From Gracilaria vermiculophylla (taxonomy: Eukaryota > Rhodophyta > Florideophyceae > Gracilariales > Gracilariaceae), in NCBI GenBank assembly GCA_019155205.2, contig JAHNZQ020000016.1:2472847-2536846 (forward strand): a stretch of 64,000 nucleotides of DNA. Direction: 5' to 3'. Shown piece by piece: positions 23,201 to 34,130 of this stretch. Each line of letters starts with the position of its first letter. Positions within the stretch are counted from its first letter, which is position 1. The notes beneath the pieces were generated by a model that was not told the origin of the DNA, did no database searches, and worked only from the letters and a program-made list of their open reading frames with translations. A program made the position numbers and the translations under genes.

Positions 23201-24673
23201 ATCAGAATGGCATCGGGAGCCCCCGGTAATGGCTCAACGAGAGCGCTGATGCGGTTCCCAGTATCCCGTGGTGTCTTCGCGCCTGATTTGGTTGCATGAG
23301 GAAGTTCCGTGCGTTGTCCCTGAGGTGGGTTGGCGGGCATTCCTGAAAGGCTGGGCGTCGGGACTTTCGTCACCCTATCACGGGAGATGACGTCTTTGAG
23401 CCCATTCACCTCAATGGCGACAGTATCCCGGTAGGTGGCAAGGACTTTGTAGGGCCCTGAGGTGGTCGGCGCTAACTTGCGCGTAACGTCCGGCGGTTCG
23501 TCGTGTGTTTCTCCAGGTTTGTCGAGGAAAAGCTCGTCGCCTTCCTTCAGGTGAGGGCCTTCCATCACCTTCCGGTCGAAGTCCTGTTTGTATCTCCTCT
23601 GCGAGGCGTTGAGTCTCTCCTTCGCGAGAGAGAGTGCGTTCTCATACCGGCTAGGATGGAGCGTTTGGCTTGCGCCGCCGTTGACGCCTGTGACCCATCC
23701 GCCAGGAGGGCCGTGGTGCGTGCTGCAATGACGGCACTTGGCGGGATGCGCGAGAGCACCAGATTGAAAGGAGCGGCCCCCGTGGAGCGGTGCACCTGCG
23801 GGTTGTATGCGTACGTGGGGGGGCCCACATATGCGTCCCAATCATTCTGGTGGTCCCCGACGTAGTCCTTCAGCCTCGAGGTGATGGTCTTGTTGAACCT
23901 TTCTGCCTGTCCGCTTGTCTGGGGGTGATAGGCAGTTGTAAACAACTGTTTCATCCCCAGCATTCCGGAGACGGCACTGAAGAGCTTCGCCGCGAACTGG
24001 GAGCCATTATACGTGAGGAGGTACAAGGGTTTCTCGTAGGGGTAACCCAATGCTCCAGAAAGTCGTCGGCAATCACTGCTGCAGTGGTGCTCCGGAGTGG
24101 GATGGCACGCGTGATCTTCGAGAAACGATCCGTGATCACGAGGATAAATCGGTGCCCTCGCTCCGTATTGGGAAAAGGGCCTAAAATGTCCATGGTCACG
24201 AACACCAAAGGTCTTGAAGGCGGGAACAGAGTGAGCGGCGTCCAGTGTTTCCGTATATTGCCCCTAGCGGCGGCGCAGGAATGGCAATCCGCCACCGTTT
24301 GGGGGGCGTCATTAGCCATGTTCGGACAATGAAACTTCCTTCGCATGGTGAAATACATCCGCGATCTACCTTGGTTCCCGGCGAGGCGAGTATAGTGCAA
24401 GAGATACAGCACCATTGCCGGTAGTCTCGTCTGGACCACCGTTTGGAGAGTTCCATCCAGGGGAGCGCGGCGTACAAGCACACCGTCCCAATCAACATCA
24501 AATGACGATGTTAAACTCTCCATAATGGCGAGGTACTCCTTCCAGTACGCATCTGTACTCTCTTCCTTCAGGAACTCCACTACGGTGATGGGGAGAACTT
24601 TTTTCTCCTCCTCGACAAGAGCCATCACCTCAGGGAGTCTACTATACCTTCCTCCAGGTTTACAGCATTCCAA
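23179..24673 (-). pseudogene. Element 2 integrase (catalytic Asp replaced)
   Basis: N-terminal zinc region with His and Cys ligands (HYTRLAGNQGRSRM ... CHSCAAARG) in 23,951-24,673. The core has MDILGPFPNTERGHRFILV (first catalytic Asp) and ITDRFSKITRAIPLRS. After a frameshift near 24,040 the core continues in 23,565-24,050: TYNGSQF stands where family members have T-D-N-G-S-Q-F, so the second catalytic Asp is Tyr, and SGQAERFNKTI keeps the glutamate. A further frame holds ASQRRYKQDFDRKV and the GPY-type C-terminal module (SGPYKVLATYRDTVAIEVN). Two frameshifts and the Asp loss make it inactive. Confidence 0.88.
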
Positions 24674-24701
24674 ACATTCTCCGTCGGATCTTTATTTCCC
24701 G

Positions 24702-25038
24702 TCAGCGTCTTGGATGACCGGACACGGGATTGTGTCCTCCAAAGTTTTTTTTGTCTTCTCCCTCAGTGGAGATTCTCGAGAGCGTGCTTGCTGCCTGGTG
24801 TTTAATGCCAGGACGGTGGGCGATATCAAACTCGAACTCCAGGAGGCGAAGCCTCCACCTTTCCAGGCGACCGGAAGCATCCGTCAAAGACAGTATCCAC
24901 TTCAATGGTGCGTGGTCCGTCCTCAAGGTGAAACGCGCGCCTTCTAGATACGGGCGTAAAAGCAAAATCGCCCACACAATGGCAAGACATTCGCGCTCCG
25001 ATGTGTAGTAGTTTCGTTCCGTAGGTGTGAGGCTGCAA
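24702..25038 (-). pseudogene. Element 2 RNase H
   Basis: RT-linked RNase H block with FTLRTDHAPLKWILSLTDAS and RWRLRLLEFEFDIAHRPGIK, typical of Ty3/gypsy. It is split over overlapping frames (24,702-24,977 and 24,826-25,038), so it carries frameshifts. Confidence 0.82.
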
Positions 25039-25103
25039 CTCCGGTATGCGACTGGTTGAAGTTCACCTTCCGGTTCCTTCTGTAGGAGGGTACATACGAC
25101 CTT

Positions 25104-26482
25104 TTATTCACAGGCGTCAGTGTCCAGCACCATATGGCATTGCCGCTTCGGAAGTACCAAGATCGGTGGTTCTATTAGTCTCCTCTTCAGGGTGTTAAAG
25201 GCTTCAAACTCCTCGTCCGTAAAGATAGCTGATTGCGTCGGCTTGTCTTTTTCCGAGGGGCGATTTAATGGCGCTGCTATACGGGATAAAGTCGGTAAAA
25301 ACCTCCGGAATACATTACAAAACCCTAGAAAGGAGCGGAGCTCCGTCTGGTTTGTGAGAGAGTGAGCTCTCTTGATGGCGTCCTGAGTTTTTTTAGAAAC
25401 CTGTAGGCGGCCCGGAAGCACAACGTGCCCCAGGTAGTCCACCGAAGACTTGAAAAAGAAACATTTCTCCAGCTTTAAAGTGAGGCCAGCATCCTTTAGG
25501 AGTGGGAGCACGTGCTTCACATGAATGAAGTGCTCCTCCACGCTGCGGGAATATATGATGACATCATCGATATACACCAAGGCGTACTGCCACCTCACCT
25601 TTGGCAGGATTATGTGCACCGCTCGATGGAACGTAGCGGGTGCATTCTTCAATCCAAATGGCATCCTTAAGAATCTGTAGATTCCACAGTGCGAGATGAA
25701 CGTTTTCTTATCCTTATCGGAGTCGTCCATTTCAATCTGCCAGTAGCCGCTGTTGGCATCCAGCGTGGAAAAAACCGACGCATCACCTATACGATACATT
25801 CATCCATCCGGGGTATCGGGTACGAATCGCGTACCCTCACCTCGTTGAGGCGTCTGTAGTCAATACAGACCCTTAGGGAGCCATCTTTCTTTTTGACAAA
25901 AACCTCCAGGGAGGCCCATTCGGAATTAGGATCCTCGATAACGACCTTCTCCAGCATCCGGTACACCTCATCGTGTTCGAAATCGCGCGCATGGGGTCCG
26001 GCCCTCCTCGGGAGTTGATGTACCGGTTTTGCATCCGCTGTGAGCTGGATCCTGTGCTTGGCCAGGCTGACCTGACCCAGGCGACCAGACCTCATGTCCT
26101 CAAAGGCGGATAGCATCTCCACTGTCCTATGGCCATATCCTTCGAAATTATCGCCAATTTGGAGCTTCTCCTGCCAGGTTGCAGGATTCTTTTTCTCTGG
26201 AGCCGTGGAAGTCGCTTCCGCCTCTACGGTGGCGATGGCATCGCGGTCTGCAAGGTCTTCCGATCGAGGAAGGTGAGCCAGTCCTGCAGGGGCGGGTACT
26301 GCCAGTCCGACGATAATTCCTTTCTGGAGTCGTAACGGAGACTCCTTGAGGTTGGCGAGCACAACCCTGAAGGTAATGTTCGGTGTTATTTCCATAACAC
26401 CGTTCGCCATCATGGAGTGCTGCTTCGTCGTCAGGTGTGGACTCCCCTGTAGGAATGAAAGGCCAGATGCAGAGGTCTGCAC
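25104..26482 (-). pseudogene. Element 2 reverse transcriptase (one frameshift)
   Basis: Two ORFs, 25,787-26,482 and 25,104-25,799, join across one frameshift near 25,790. Together they contain all main RT blocks: VKKKDGSLRVCIDYRRLNE, SYPIPRMDECI, FSTLDANSGYWQIEMDDSDK, RMPFGLKNAPATFHRAV and the catalytic ALVYIDDVIIYS. The connection region follows (FFKSSVDYLGHVV, LRSFLGFCNVFRRFLP). The YIDD box is intact, so this is the best RT copy in the window for phylogenetic placement. Confidence 0.92.
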
Positions 26483-27118
26483 CTAAACGTCGGCCTGACT
26501 CCTCTCAGGTATTTCAATGCTCTTCAAAACTCGGAGCTTATTCGACTGCGTCTCCATTGGAAGGTCACCCACATGATGCGCTTGGGAGTCCTGTCTTGGA
26601 GATGCCGACACAATACCTACAGGGGCGGCGTCGTGAAACGTCACCTTCCGCAGACGTGGGTAGATTGCACGTACATACCGATCCACAAAAAAAGTGCCCA
26701 ATATGCATTGTGCGGCCAAGTTGGTCGCCACGAAGAACCACACTTTCACCTGTAAGAAGCACAACTGGAGGTACAAAGGGATTGCGCCTAGCATGGTCAA
26801 TGCTCGACGCGACGCATCGCGCACCATAGGGAGCTTGCCATTCCTCAAGGAGCCGAAAACAGACAGCGGGAGGACGTCGGCGTGCACCACATTGGGACCA
26901 GCTCCGGTATCGAGGATAGCGCGCACCATGGTGGAGCCGAGCGGGGAACATCCTATAGAGGCGAATAGCTTGTAATTCTCACGGCGGAGGGTGCAAACAG
27001 AATCCGCAAAGGTGTCGAATGGGTCCAACTGGATTGGGGGGCCCGCCGATTCTGTATCGACGGAGAAGACAGCCTCTCCCCCTTTCCTAAATGCGACCTC
27101 CGTAGAGCTGAGGCTCAA
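26483..27118 (-). CDS. Element 2 protease region
   Basis: 211-codon frame with a retropepsin-type active site VRAILDTGAGPNVVHADVLP. The flap-to-C-terminal region reads FVATNLAAQCILGTFFVDRY. The aspartic protease would cut the Gag-Pol polyprotein. This segment is uninterrupted, unlike the copy in element 1. It would normally be part of one long Gag-Pol frame, so the apparent ATG at 27,118 is probably internal. Confidence 0.82.
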   Translation of the reverse strand: MSLSSTEVAFRKGGEAVFSVDTESAGPPIQLDPFDTFADSVCTLRRENYKLFASIGCSPLGSTMVRAILDTGAGPNVVHADVLPLSVFGSLRNGKLPMVRDASRRALTMLGAIPLYLQLCFLQVKVWFFVATNLAAQCILGTFFVDRYVRAIYPRLRKVTFHDAAPVGIVSASPRQDSQAHHVGDLPMETQSNKLRVLKSIEIPERSQADV

Positions 27119-29411
27119 TGTTGTAGAGCCACATGGAGCCTCTACGCGTGGCTCGGAGGGTTTTCCTGGTTGGAGAGGGGCTGGTTTCCAGGCGGGGACA
27201 GTTTCTGCGGTTGTGCATCGCGATGCGACGTGCTTCCTGGAGGTGCAACCGGCTTAGGCACCGGCACCTGCGTTGCGGGTGCCAGTGACAGTGGGACAGG
27301 CTGCAATCCCGGTGGAGCACGGTAACCGTAGTTTCCTTGAGTGGAGCGGATGTCGCGATAGGCCGTTCGATAACTTCCGCTCTCCGTTGGTGTGTCCTTC
27401 AGGTCCTGGAAGTTTTTCTCCCGTTCCTGCAGGATGGCGGCCCTCCTTGCCGGGGGGAGAGTCGTACAGTGTACGGGCTCTCGTGACAAGCAAATCCTGC
27501 AAGGCGGTGGGTAGCCTCGAGGGTTCGCAAATCATACGATCTTGTAAGATCCTTCCGAGGCGTACGAAGTAAGAGACGAGGGTGTCCTCGTCCTAGACGG
27601 TGTTCCTTGAGAGGAGGCGTATGTGAGCGCAAGGGCCTCTTGCTCTCCTACGAGCGTGAGCTCGTCGATCTCCTCGAGGTACTGGAGTCCAACGTCAGGG
27701 CGGATGCCCGACGAGTCCTTGAGGCCGCCAGTTTGTCCGAAAGTGGAGTATGGCTACGACGCGCGGCACGGTGAGTATCCCCATAGGATTCCGCGAAATG
27801 CGCTTGCTCCGTGTGGGTGGTCTTTGGGTGCGTTGTCAGGTGATTACGCACCCTCGCGCGTATCGAGGGAAGAAGTCCCTCGACAAACAGCGACTTCAAC
27901 CGCCGTTCGGAGTACACATTCCCACACCGCAGAGCTTTCGTCCACAGCTTCTGTAAGAGCTCCGTCTCAATCATTCCGGTGTTCTGCCTATAGGAGATGA
28001 CTTCAGCATCGGCATCGGCTATCACCTCGTCCGTGGCGTACCTTTTAAGGAGGAAATCTACTACCTCCGGGTACGTCGTCAAGATTTACGTTCCAAGATC
28101 ATCCACAATGGTTTTCTCCCCCGTGAGGCGCGGCTGTACCAGTGATTGGGCTTGGCCTGCAAGGTAGAACTGAAAGCACTATACGGCGGCACCTTCATGG
28201 ACACCATGAGTATTACACGCTGAACGGAAGCGTGTGAGAAAATTCAACACCCAGATGGGGTCTTCGCCTGAGAAGGAGTGCTTCTTCATTTGAATATCCA
28301 TGCGGCACTGGATCTTCGTGAGTCGTTTAGTTACCGACGCGTCGTAAAGAGTGGAGCGATCATGCAACCTGTAGGTGTCATAATCCACCACTTTGGCGAA
28401 GAGTTCGCTAAGCAGGACGACCTTCCTGACCCTTCTGCTCTTCTCCTTGGGAGATATACTGTCCTCAGAGCTGGAGCTGTTCAAGGATTCGGAGTCTGAG
28501 CTTCTCTCCGAATCGGTGTCTCGCTTTCTTCTTTTCTCCCTCCTTTTCTTTCGGCGTCTTTCCTTGAGGTGGTCTGGGTTACTGACGATACCCCCTTTAT
28601 TGCGATCCACCCGAGGAGTATCCTGTCCTTCTCTCCTTAGGTGAATTTCTTCGCGACCGGCATCCTGTCCTCCTCCGCGGAGCGTCAGGTCCAGGCAGTG
28701 CATAGCAAGATTCTTGAGGTGTTCCCGTTTCCCTTTGGCAGTATCCTTTCCTCCTATGGCGTAGGGGGTGGCAGTATCCTGTCCTTCTCTGCCCGGGGTC
28801 TCCTTAGGTGTTGATAAAGGCAACCTCTCCTGTACGGAAGAATAACTTTGAAACGCTTCCGGGAGCAGCTGCGTGATTTGGGAGCGCACCTCCGCACGGA
28901 TAACATCTGAAATCACCTCAAGGAAGGAATCGAAATCCAGCAAAGCATCCACAGCACGGTCAGCGCTCTCCGTTACGATTTCCTCCACAAGGACGTGGCG
29001 TTGCGCTCCGAAGTGGGCTTCAACACCTGCAGGTATTCTTCCGACCAGCTCTAGTGAGAGAGAATCCGTAAAGCGCGGGGCCAGTGACTCCAAGAAGTAG
29101 TTAGCCTACAGGTGTTCCCGTCCCTGCAGCTCCTGAGATGGGGGCCGCGATGCCGTGTGCGGTTCTTCAACCTCCACATCGGTGTTCTCCAGAGGTGTCG
29201 CGGGGGATTCTGCTTGCCTCTGAGCATGCATTCTCCTAAGGCGATTCCTGAAACGCTCCACGGAGGAGCCAGGATTCCGAAGGAGACTTTCAGGGTTCTC
29301 CAGGGTGGCGGCCATCTCCTGGGGAGCACTGCGCGTGCTGCGCCCACCGAAGGAGTCAGTTGCTTGAAGATCTTGTAGCGGTGTTTCCATTAGAGGTTCT
29401 GAGGGGTTCAT
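27119..29411 (-). pseudogene. Element 2 gag
   Basis: From ATG 29,411 one frame runs through 29,106-29,411, 28,179-29,093 and 27,648-28,082, interrupted by in-frame stops at about 29,106, 28,179 and 28,085. The N-terminal part is helical. The middle is Lys/Arg/Glu-rich with a Ser/Asp run (RRRKKRREKRRKRDTDSERS). A capsid-like region follows (CFQFYLAGQAQSLVQPRLTG, then RLKSLFVEGLLPSIRARVRN). A further frame (27,254-27,535) bears the Cys-rich segment before the protease. It is the structural Gag of the element. Confidence 0.8.
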
Positions 29412-29549
29412 GGAGGAGTAGATCGGGGGTGTTTTTCTTCCACTTCCGAATCACCTCAAGGAAGAATTCCACTATTGGGATTCGGTCGTTGCAGACTAGA
29501 AACACGGTTCTGCTGCGACTTGTGCGAATCCTTTAGGAACTGTGACCTT

Positions 29550-29565
29550 CTAAGTCGGGAGACCA
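29550..29565 (-). other. Primer-binding site of element 2
   Basis: Two bases inside the 5' LTR the minus strand reads TGGTCTCCCGACTTAG. It starts with the TGG expected opposite the CCA end of a tRNA primer. Element 1 keeps a near-identical site at about 30,281-30,296. I cannot assign the tRNA by eye. Confidence 0.65.
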
Positions 29566-29567
29566 GT

Positions 29568-30121
29568 TGTGGTACTGTCAGCACTTCTCTCGAGGCAGTA
29601 GAGCACAACGTCCGTTAGGAGCTTTTCTTGACTCCAAAGGTGCCTGTTCCTAAAGGTTGTCTCCGGTATCCGCTGTGGCGAGCCGGGGGAATTCTTAAAG
29701 GGGATCTGCCAACACCAAGCGGAGGGGGAAGTTCCCTTGGCGGACAATGCTCCTACAGGCGCAGCTATAATGCGACTTGGGGATTGGTGGCTTAGAAACC
29801 TGAGGATGATCGACGAGAGTCTCCAACCAGAAAAGTAGATGGAGACTCAAGGGTGCTTGTCTTTACTTTCCCAGAGGTGGAGCTCAACCGGCAGATTAAG
29901 TATCAAGCCGGGAGTCCGCCTCAGCAGGTCTCGCTACAGTACTAATTACCTGCATGAATCAACTAAAATAAATAATAATTCTACCGTCCTTTAAGGATAC
30001 TGTAGCGCACGTGGGCGGAACTATGCACCACGTGGCCCAGCTAATAAAATACAAGCCCTCCTTAGGAATACTATACCATAAGGCCACATCACTATACTTC
30101 CTTAGAAGCCACTGTACTACA
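29568..30121 (-). repeat. Element 2 5' LTR
   Basis: 554 bp with the same termini as the 19,611-20,163 copy but visibly diverged (for example cacttctctcgaggcag against ccctcctctcgaggtag). The right flank tgagg is the second target-duplication copy. Confidence 0.92.
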
Positions 30122-30298
30122 TGAGGGGTCCGAGGGGTCCATATAAGAGTAGGTCAGGGGTGATTTCCTTCCACTTCCAAAATCACTTTAAAGAAGCATT
30201 CCACTGATGGGTTCCAAGCGGTGCAAATTAGAAACACTGTTCTGCCGCGACTCTTTTGATTCCTTTAGGAGACTGGCCTTCTAAGTCTGGAGACCAGT
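30122..30298 (-). other. Displaced leader and primer-binding site of element 1
   Basis: Aligns with element 2's leader (29,400-29,567): gaaacactgttctgc and ccttctaagtctggagaccag are shared. It was cut off from the rest of element 1 by the insertion of element 2. Confidence 0.85.
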
Positions 30299-30872
30299 TT
30301 TGGTATCATCAGTTTTCCTTTCGAGGTGATTTTTCGGTGACCCCAAAGGCGCGAGTTCCTGAAGGTGGTCTCCGGTAATCACGGTCACAAGCCGGGGGAA
30401 TCCTGAAGGCGGGTATGCGAGCGCGAAGCGTACAGGCGGAGAAGGGGATTCATTCGTCGGACAATGCTCCTACAGACGCTGGTATGAGGCATCCTGAGAA
30501 TTGGCGGCTTTGAACCCACATGTAAAGAAATGATTAATACCTGAAGGCGTGGGACAAGAATCTCCAACCGGAAAAAGTAGAAGAAGACTCAAAGGTGATT
30601 TCTTTACTTCCATCTAATGTGGGGCTCAACCGGCTAATTCAGTAGTGCCGGGAGCTCGCCTCGACAGGTCTCAGTACTGTACACTAGTATGTTTACGTAC
30701 ACGAATTAATTAAAATAAATCCAAACTTTTCAATTGCTCATGAGTATTGTAGCACATGTGGGCCGAGTTGTGCACCGCGTGAATCAGTTAATAAAAAATA
30801 AATACTTCTGAGGAATACGCCGTTGTAAATGCACAAGACAATACTCATCACCTTGAGATCCACCATGCTATA
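30299..30872 (-). repeat. Element 1 5' LTR (degenerate)
   Basis: Begins tttggtatcatcag (eroded tgtggtactgtcag) and can be followed through blocks such as accccaaaggcgcgag, ggacaatgctcctaca and gtagcacatgtgggcc to about catgctata. It is more diverged than the other LTRs. Confidence 0.8.
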
Positions 30873-33870
30873 GACAGGATGAAATGATGGCTTTTCTTGT
30901 TAAGTAGTATTCGAGTGCACCTTGCGACTAAAGTCAACTTTTGAGCCGGGAAAAGCCGCTTCAATGTAATTTTTAGCATCAGGCTTATGTTCGCGCTACC
31001 GTATTTAATGCGCGAAGGACAAAAAGAAGCACCGCTATCCTATGCAAACCGGTGCAACTTTTCTTTTATGATGAATATAGAGTTTCATTCAGCGATCCAA
31101 CTGTGAAATCGGGCTTGCTCGGTTGCATTTGGCTACTTTTGTAATATTGCAGACTGAAGATGCGATCCAAATAGAATGTGGCTGACTTTCGCAGAAGATA
31201 AGCGGGCTTCTTGTCATTAATACTAAATTCTGTTATGTAATCACCAGTATAGAATAAACTTACACGACTATTTGAGGGACTATGCTCGGAGATGAAACAG
31301 CTCGTGGAATGTATGCAACTCTCTCCGTCTCTCAAAGCGCCTATCTGTGATATATCTTGAATAGTATGGTATAAGCGTATCGTGTGGTTCGATGAAAGCA
31401 TGTGAAGCTTTAAAGGTAGTTTTGATACAAACGAGAAGTTGCCGAAAAGAATCGCTTTAAGAGGTTGGCTCGAACTATGAGAAAACTACAACTTCTTTAC
31501 GACATTATCTAGTGCAATAGGCAGCACAAACTTCTGTGTTTCACGTAAAGCATGTTTGGCTCTCAGTTGCACTAATTATTAGTATATAGCGTTTCAAATC
31601 AGAAAACAGGGTGGTACATGAAGGAGGAAACGTAGTAAGCACGGAAAGATACGATTGTTCAAAACGAATCTGCATTGCAGTGACTGGAAGCGTAACACAG
31701 TTACGAAGAGGTTCTCTGAATGTAAGTAAGCGACGCTGGAAAAGAAGCTGCCATATCAATATGTGAAATATGGCGTCACACATGCTGGAATCATGTTGAT
31801 GTGATCATAATTGTTTGATCTGCAGCTATTTAATTTGCGTGACATAGTTACCCGACTGTAATGATCTTCGATCAATGCTCGTAATATGACACTTTAAGTT
31901 AGATGCTGAACTACACAAGTCCAATAAACTGACGAGAGCAAGCATCAAGTAATTCAACCTCCTTCCTACATCCTGTACGTCCGCGCTCTCTGCGCCTGCC
32001 GTACTTCCAAGCGTTCGCTCGTCCATACGGACCTTAGCAACGCACTCTGAACTACCGCGCAGCCGCGCCTGTGGTTCGAACCCGTGCCGTTTGTTACAAT
32101 ATGACATCCTATCCATTGTTTCTAAAAAAACGAACGAACAATTTTCGTCGCGAAGCCGTTACTAAATCAAATTTTAAAACGACTTGTACGACATTGCGAT
32201 CAATTATAAGACCGTGTAATCCTTTGTGTATAAATCCATAAGCGCTGTGTGTCTTCTTTCGCTTATGCACGTCTAAGAAGCTTCATTAATGATTGTCTCA
32301 ACCTACTCTTCAATTAGAAAGAAGACTTGCACAATGCACATAGAGACTAAGTATGATTCAATGTTTCATGTTATGTGTAAAACAAAAAGATCGTTTGTTT
32401 ACAATTTTCTTTTTCATATTCGTAGCTTTATGCATCAGACTAACAAGAGCAACGAAAATACGTTGAAAAATATTTCTCATTAAGGAAAATGCTCGGAATC
32501 ACTAAGGAACACTTATAGAGCACATGTATACACATTCCTACTTTTTAGTTGCTCTTGTAAATTTAAATACTCTGAAACGCCATTTTGAGTATCATTCTAA
32601 TGGACAACAAATCTATATACCAAACCGGGATCCTATAAAAAAATTAAAAACGCAAAGAAGGAGATGTTTAATTTTGGTTCCTGGAGATAAGGATATGATA
32701 TTTCACTCCTAGAATTGCTGTAGTTGAGAACACGAAGGATGGGAATAAATTTTTAAAAACGTGAAAAGGGATGAAAAATAATCAAATTGTTCTCAGATTC
32801 CATGAAAATCCGGTGAAGTTGGAGACATGCGAGTGAAAGAGCGCCGCATCATTCACAATGCGTACATGTTTTTATTGACACAAACTTTCTACCTATCGAA
32901 GTTTTGATCCACGTTGGGTTGGTCAACTCTATTTTTGGGCCCATGGTGCTCATGATTGTGAAAACGAAAACAGAAATATGAAATGATTTTGATATGAGAC
33001 GGAAACACGCTGAATTTGGTGATGAAGTCCTTTCATATTATATTTTTGCTTTTGCCCTTTTGACCCTTTGATTTCCTTAATCTCCTTTCTTAGTCCGCCA
33101 CCATTTGTTCCTTCTTGATAAAAGGCTCAAAGAGACTGCGTTTGAGGTTTCTGAGGACAGCAAATCCCTTCGATGTCTGAAAAAATACCATAAAATGAAT
33201 CCAAATTATTGCTCAACCATGACTCACAGGAACTTGAATTCCTATTTTAAATCCAACAGTCTGTGTGCAGTAAACGCCGATTTCTTTTATTTTCGAAGTT
33301 CATTGTGAGTGGGAGAAGTGTCCAAGCGCAGTGAGTAGGAAACAGAGCGACATATGTGAAAAAAAGGTTTCAATTACCGAGTTTTTGTTTTCTCTCGCCA
33401 TCGTCAAAGTGGAACCGTGCGTGTTCAAAATCGCGCACAGTCAGACATATAAAGCACGTTGAGAGCGTAGAGTGTACTGGGGAGAGTGCCCGCTTTAGGA
33501 CGCGAAAGCGGTGTCACGGTCTTCTGGGAAAAGTACCAACGGTGGTTACCAGCTGAGCTACCTTATGGCCGCTAATGTGCTTGGCGAAGGCAAGGTACGG
33601 GAGGTGTTGTAATACTGATAGTGACTTCCACCTGCAGCTCGCTGACACTACAAAGGGAGAAGAGAGTAGAGGCAGCGGATTGATGCAACGGATTCAGTGC
33701 TAAGCAGCAATACTGGAGTGTATATGCGTGCCATTCTATCGCAAGCGACAGTACGTAAGGGCCCACTTTCGACAGCTGAGGTTGACACTGGACGAGATCT
33801 TCGAAGCGGAAACGCCCGGCATACGTGTCACAGGACAAAGAATGTAAGGAATGTCACGGCGGGGGAAGAG
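30873..33870. other. AT-rich intergenic, no supported gene
   Basis: Three kilobases of short chance frames (for example 31,066-31,401 and 31,826-32,116 minus). Two spots recall tRNA promoter boxes: ggttcgaaccc near 32,070-32,080, and, on the minus strand, tagctcagctgg near 33,545-33,560. Neither folds into a complete tRNA. Confidence 0.5.
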
Positions 33871-33874
33871 CTTT

Positions 33875-33908
33875 GGGCGCCGCCTTATGTAGCGCACGTG
33901 CGGCGCCC
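33875..33908. promoter_or_regulatory. Inverted repeat with CACGTG, upstream of antiporter gene
   Basis: Perfect 9-bp arms GGGCGCCGC (33,875-33,883) and GCGGCGCCC (33,900-33,908) enclose 16 bases. The loop/right-arm junction holds CACGTG (33,895-33,900), a core bound by bHLH/bZIP factors in other eukaryotes. It lies about 220 bp before the antiporter ATG. The adjacent tgtagcgcacgtg also occurs in the retrotransposon LTRs. A regulatory role is inference. Confidence 0.4.
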
Positions 33909-34130
33909 ACGGCGCTTACCTTCGCGGCTTACACCACCACACGAGGTGGCACTTTTTAATTGCGGCTACTGCGCACGTGTGCAACGCGGCGGCGGCCGCT
34001 GCGCCGCTTCGCCCGCCTCACCTCGGCCGCCCTCCTGACTGCCACGCGGTGCCGGAGCGGGTACGCGCGCTAGCCGCCTTCCGCCGACGCCGCCCCGCCT
34101 CTCCGGCCGCGCGCGCAGCTCGTCCCCCCC

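Larger units (their letters stand above)
19611..30121 (-). mobile_element. Inner full-length chromovirus, element 2
   Basis: A 10,511-bp Ty3/gypsy element on the minus strand. It is bounded by LTRs at 19,611-20,163 and 29,568-30,121 and flanked by TGAGG at 19,606-19,610 and 30,122-30,126, a 5-bp target duplication. It inserted into the leader of a relative, element 1. The order from the 5' LTR is primer-binding site, gag, protease, RT, RNase H, integrase, chromodomain, then an antisense ORF and the 3' LTR. The two LTRs differ visibly and the genes carry stops, so this is not a recent insertion. Confidence 0.9.
9374..30872 (-). mobile_element. Outer (older) Ty3/gypsy chromovirus, element 1
   Basis: Degenerate LTR-retrotransposon transcribed from the minus strand. 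Its 3' LTR is 9,374-10,484, interrupted by a solo LTR. The internal region is 10,485-19,610, and the leader, primer-binding site and 5' LTR continue at 30,122-30,872 beyond the nested element 2. The split is shown by the leader text, which stops at tttccattgagg (19,610) and resumes at tgaggggtcc (30,122), where element 2's own leader runs through. Without the insertions it would be about 10.4 kb, matching element 2. The domain order with a chromodomain after integrase places it among chromoviruses. No clear target duplication was found at the outermost ends, consistent with age. Confidence 0.82.

Noticed and set aside
32030..32120. ggttcgaaccc B-box-like palindrome with aatggatag on the minus strand
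   Set aside because: T stem and D stem do not form; no complete tRNA fold. Could be a tRNA-derived repeat but unsupported.
33480..33570. tRNA-like sequence on the minus strand (tagctcagctgg A box, ttcg-containing segment at about the right distance)
   Set aside because: Acceptor, D and T stems do not pair and the T loop lacks the invariant TTCGA; at best a tRNA relic.
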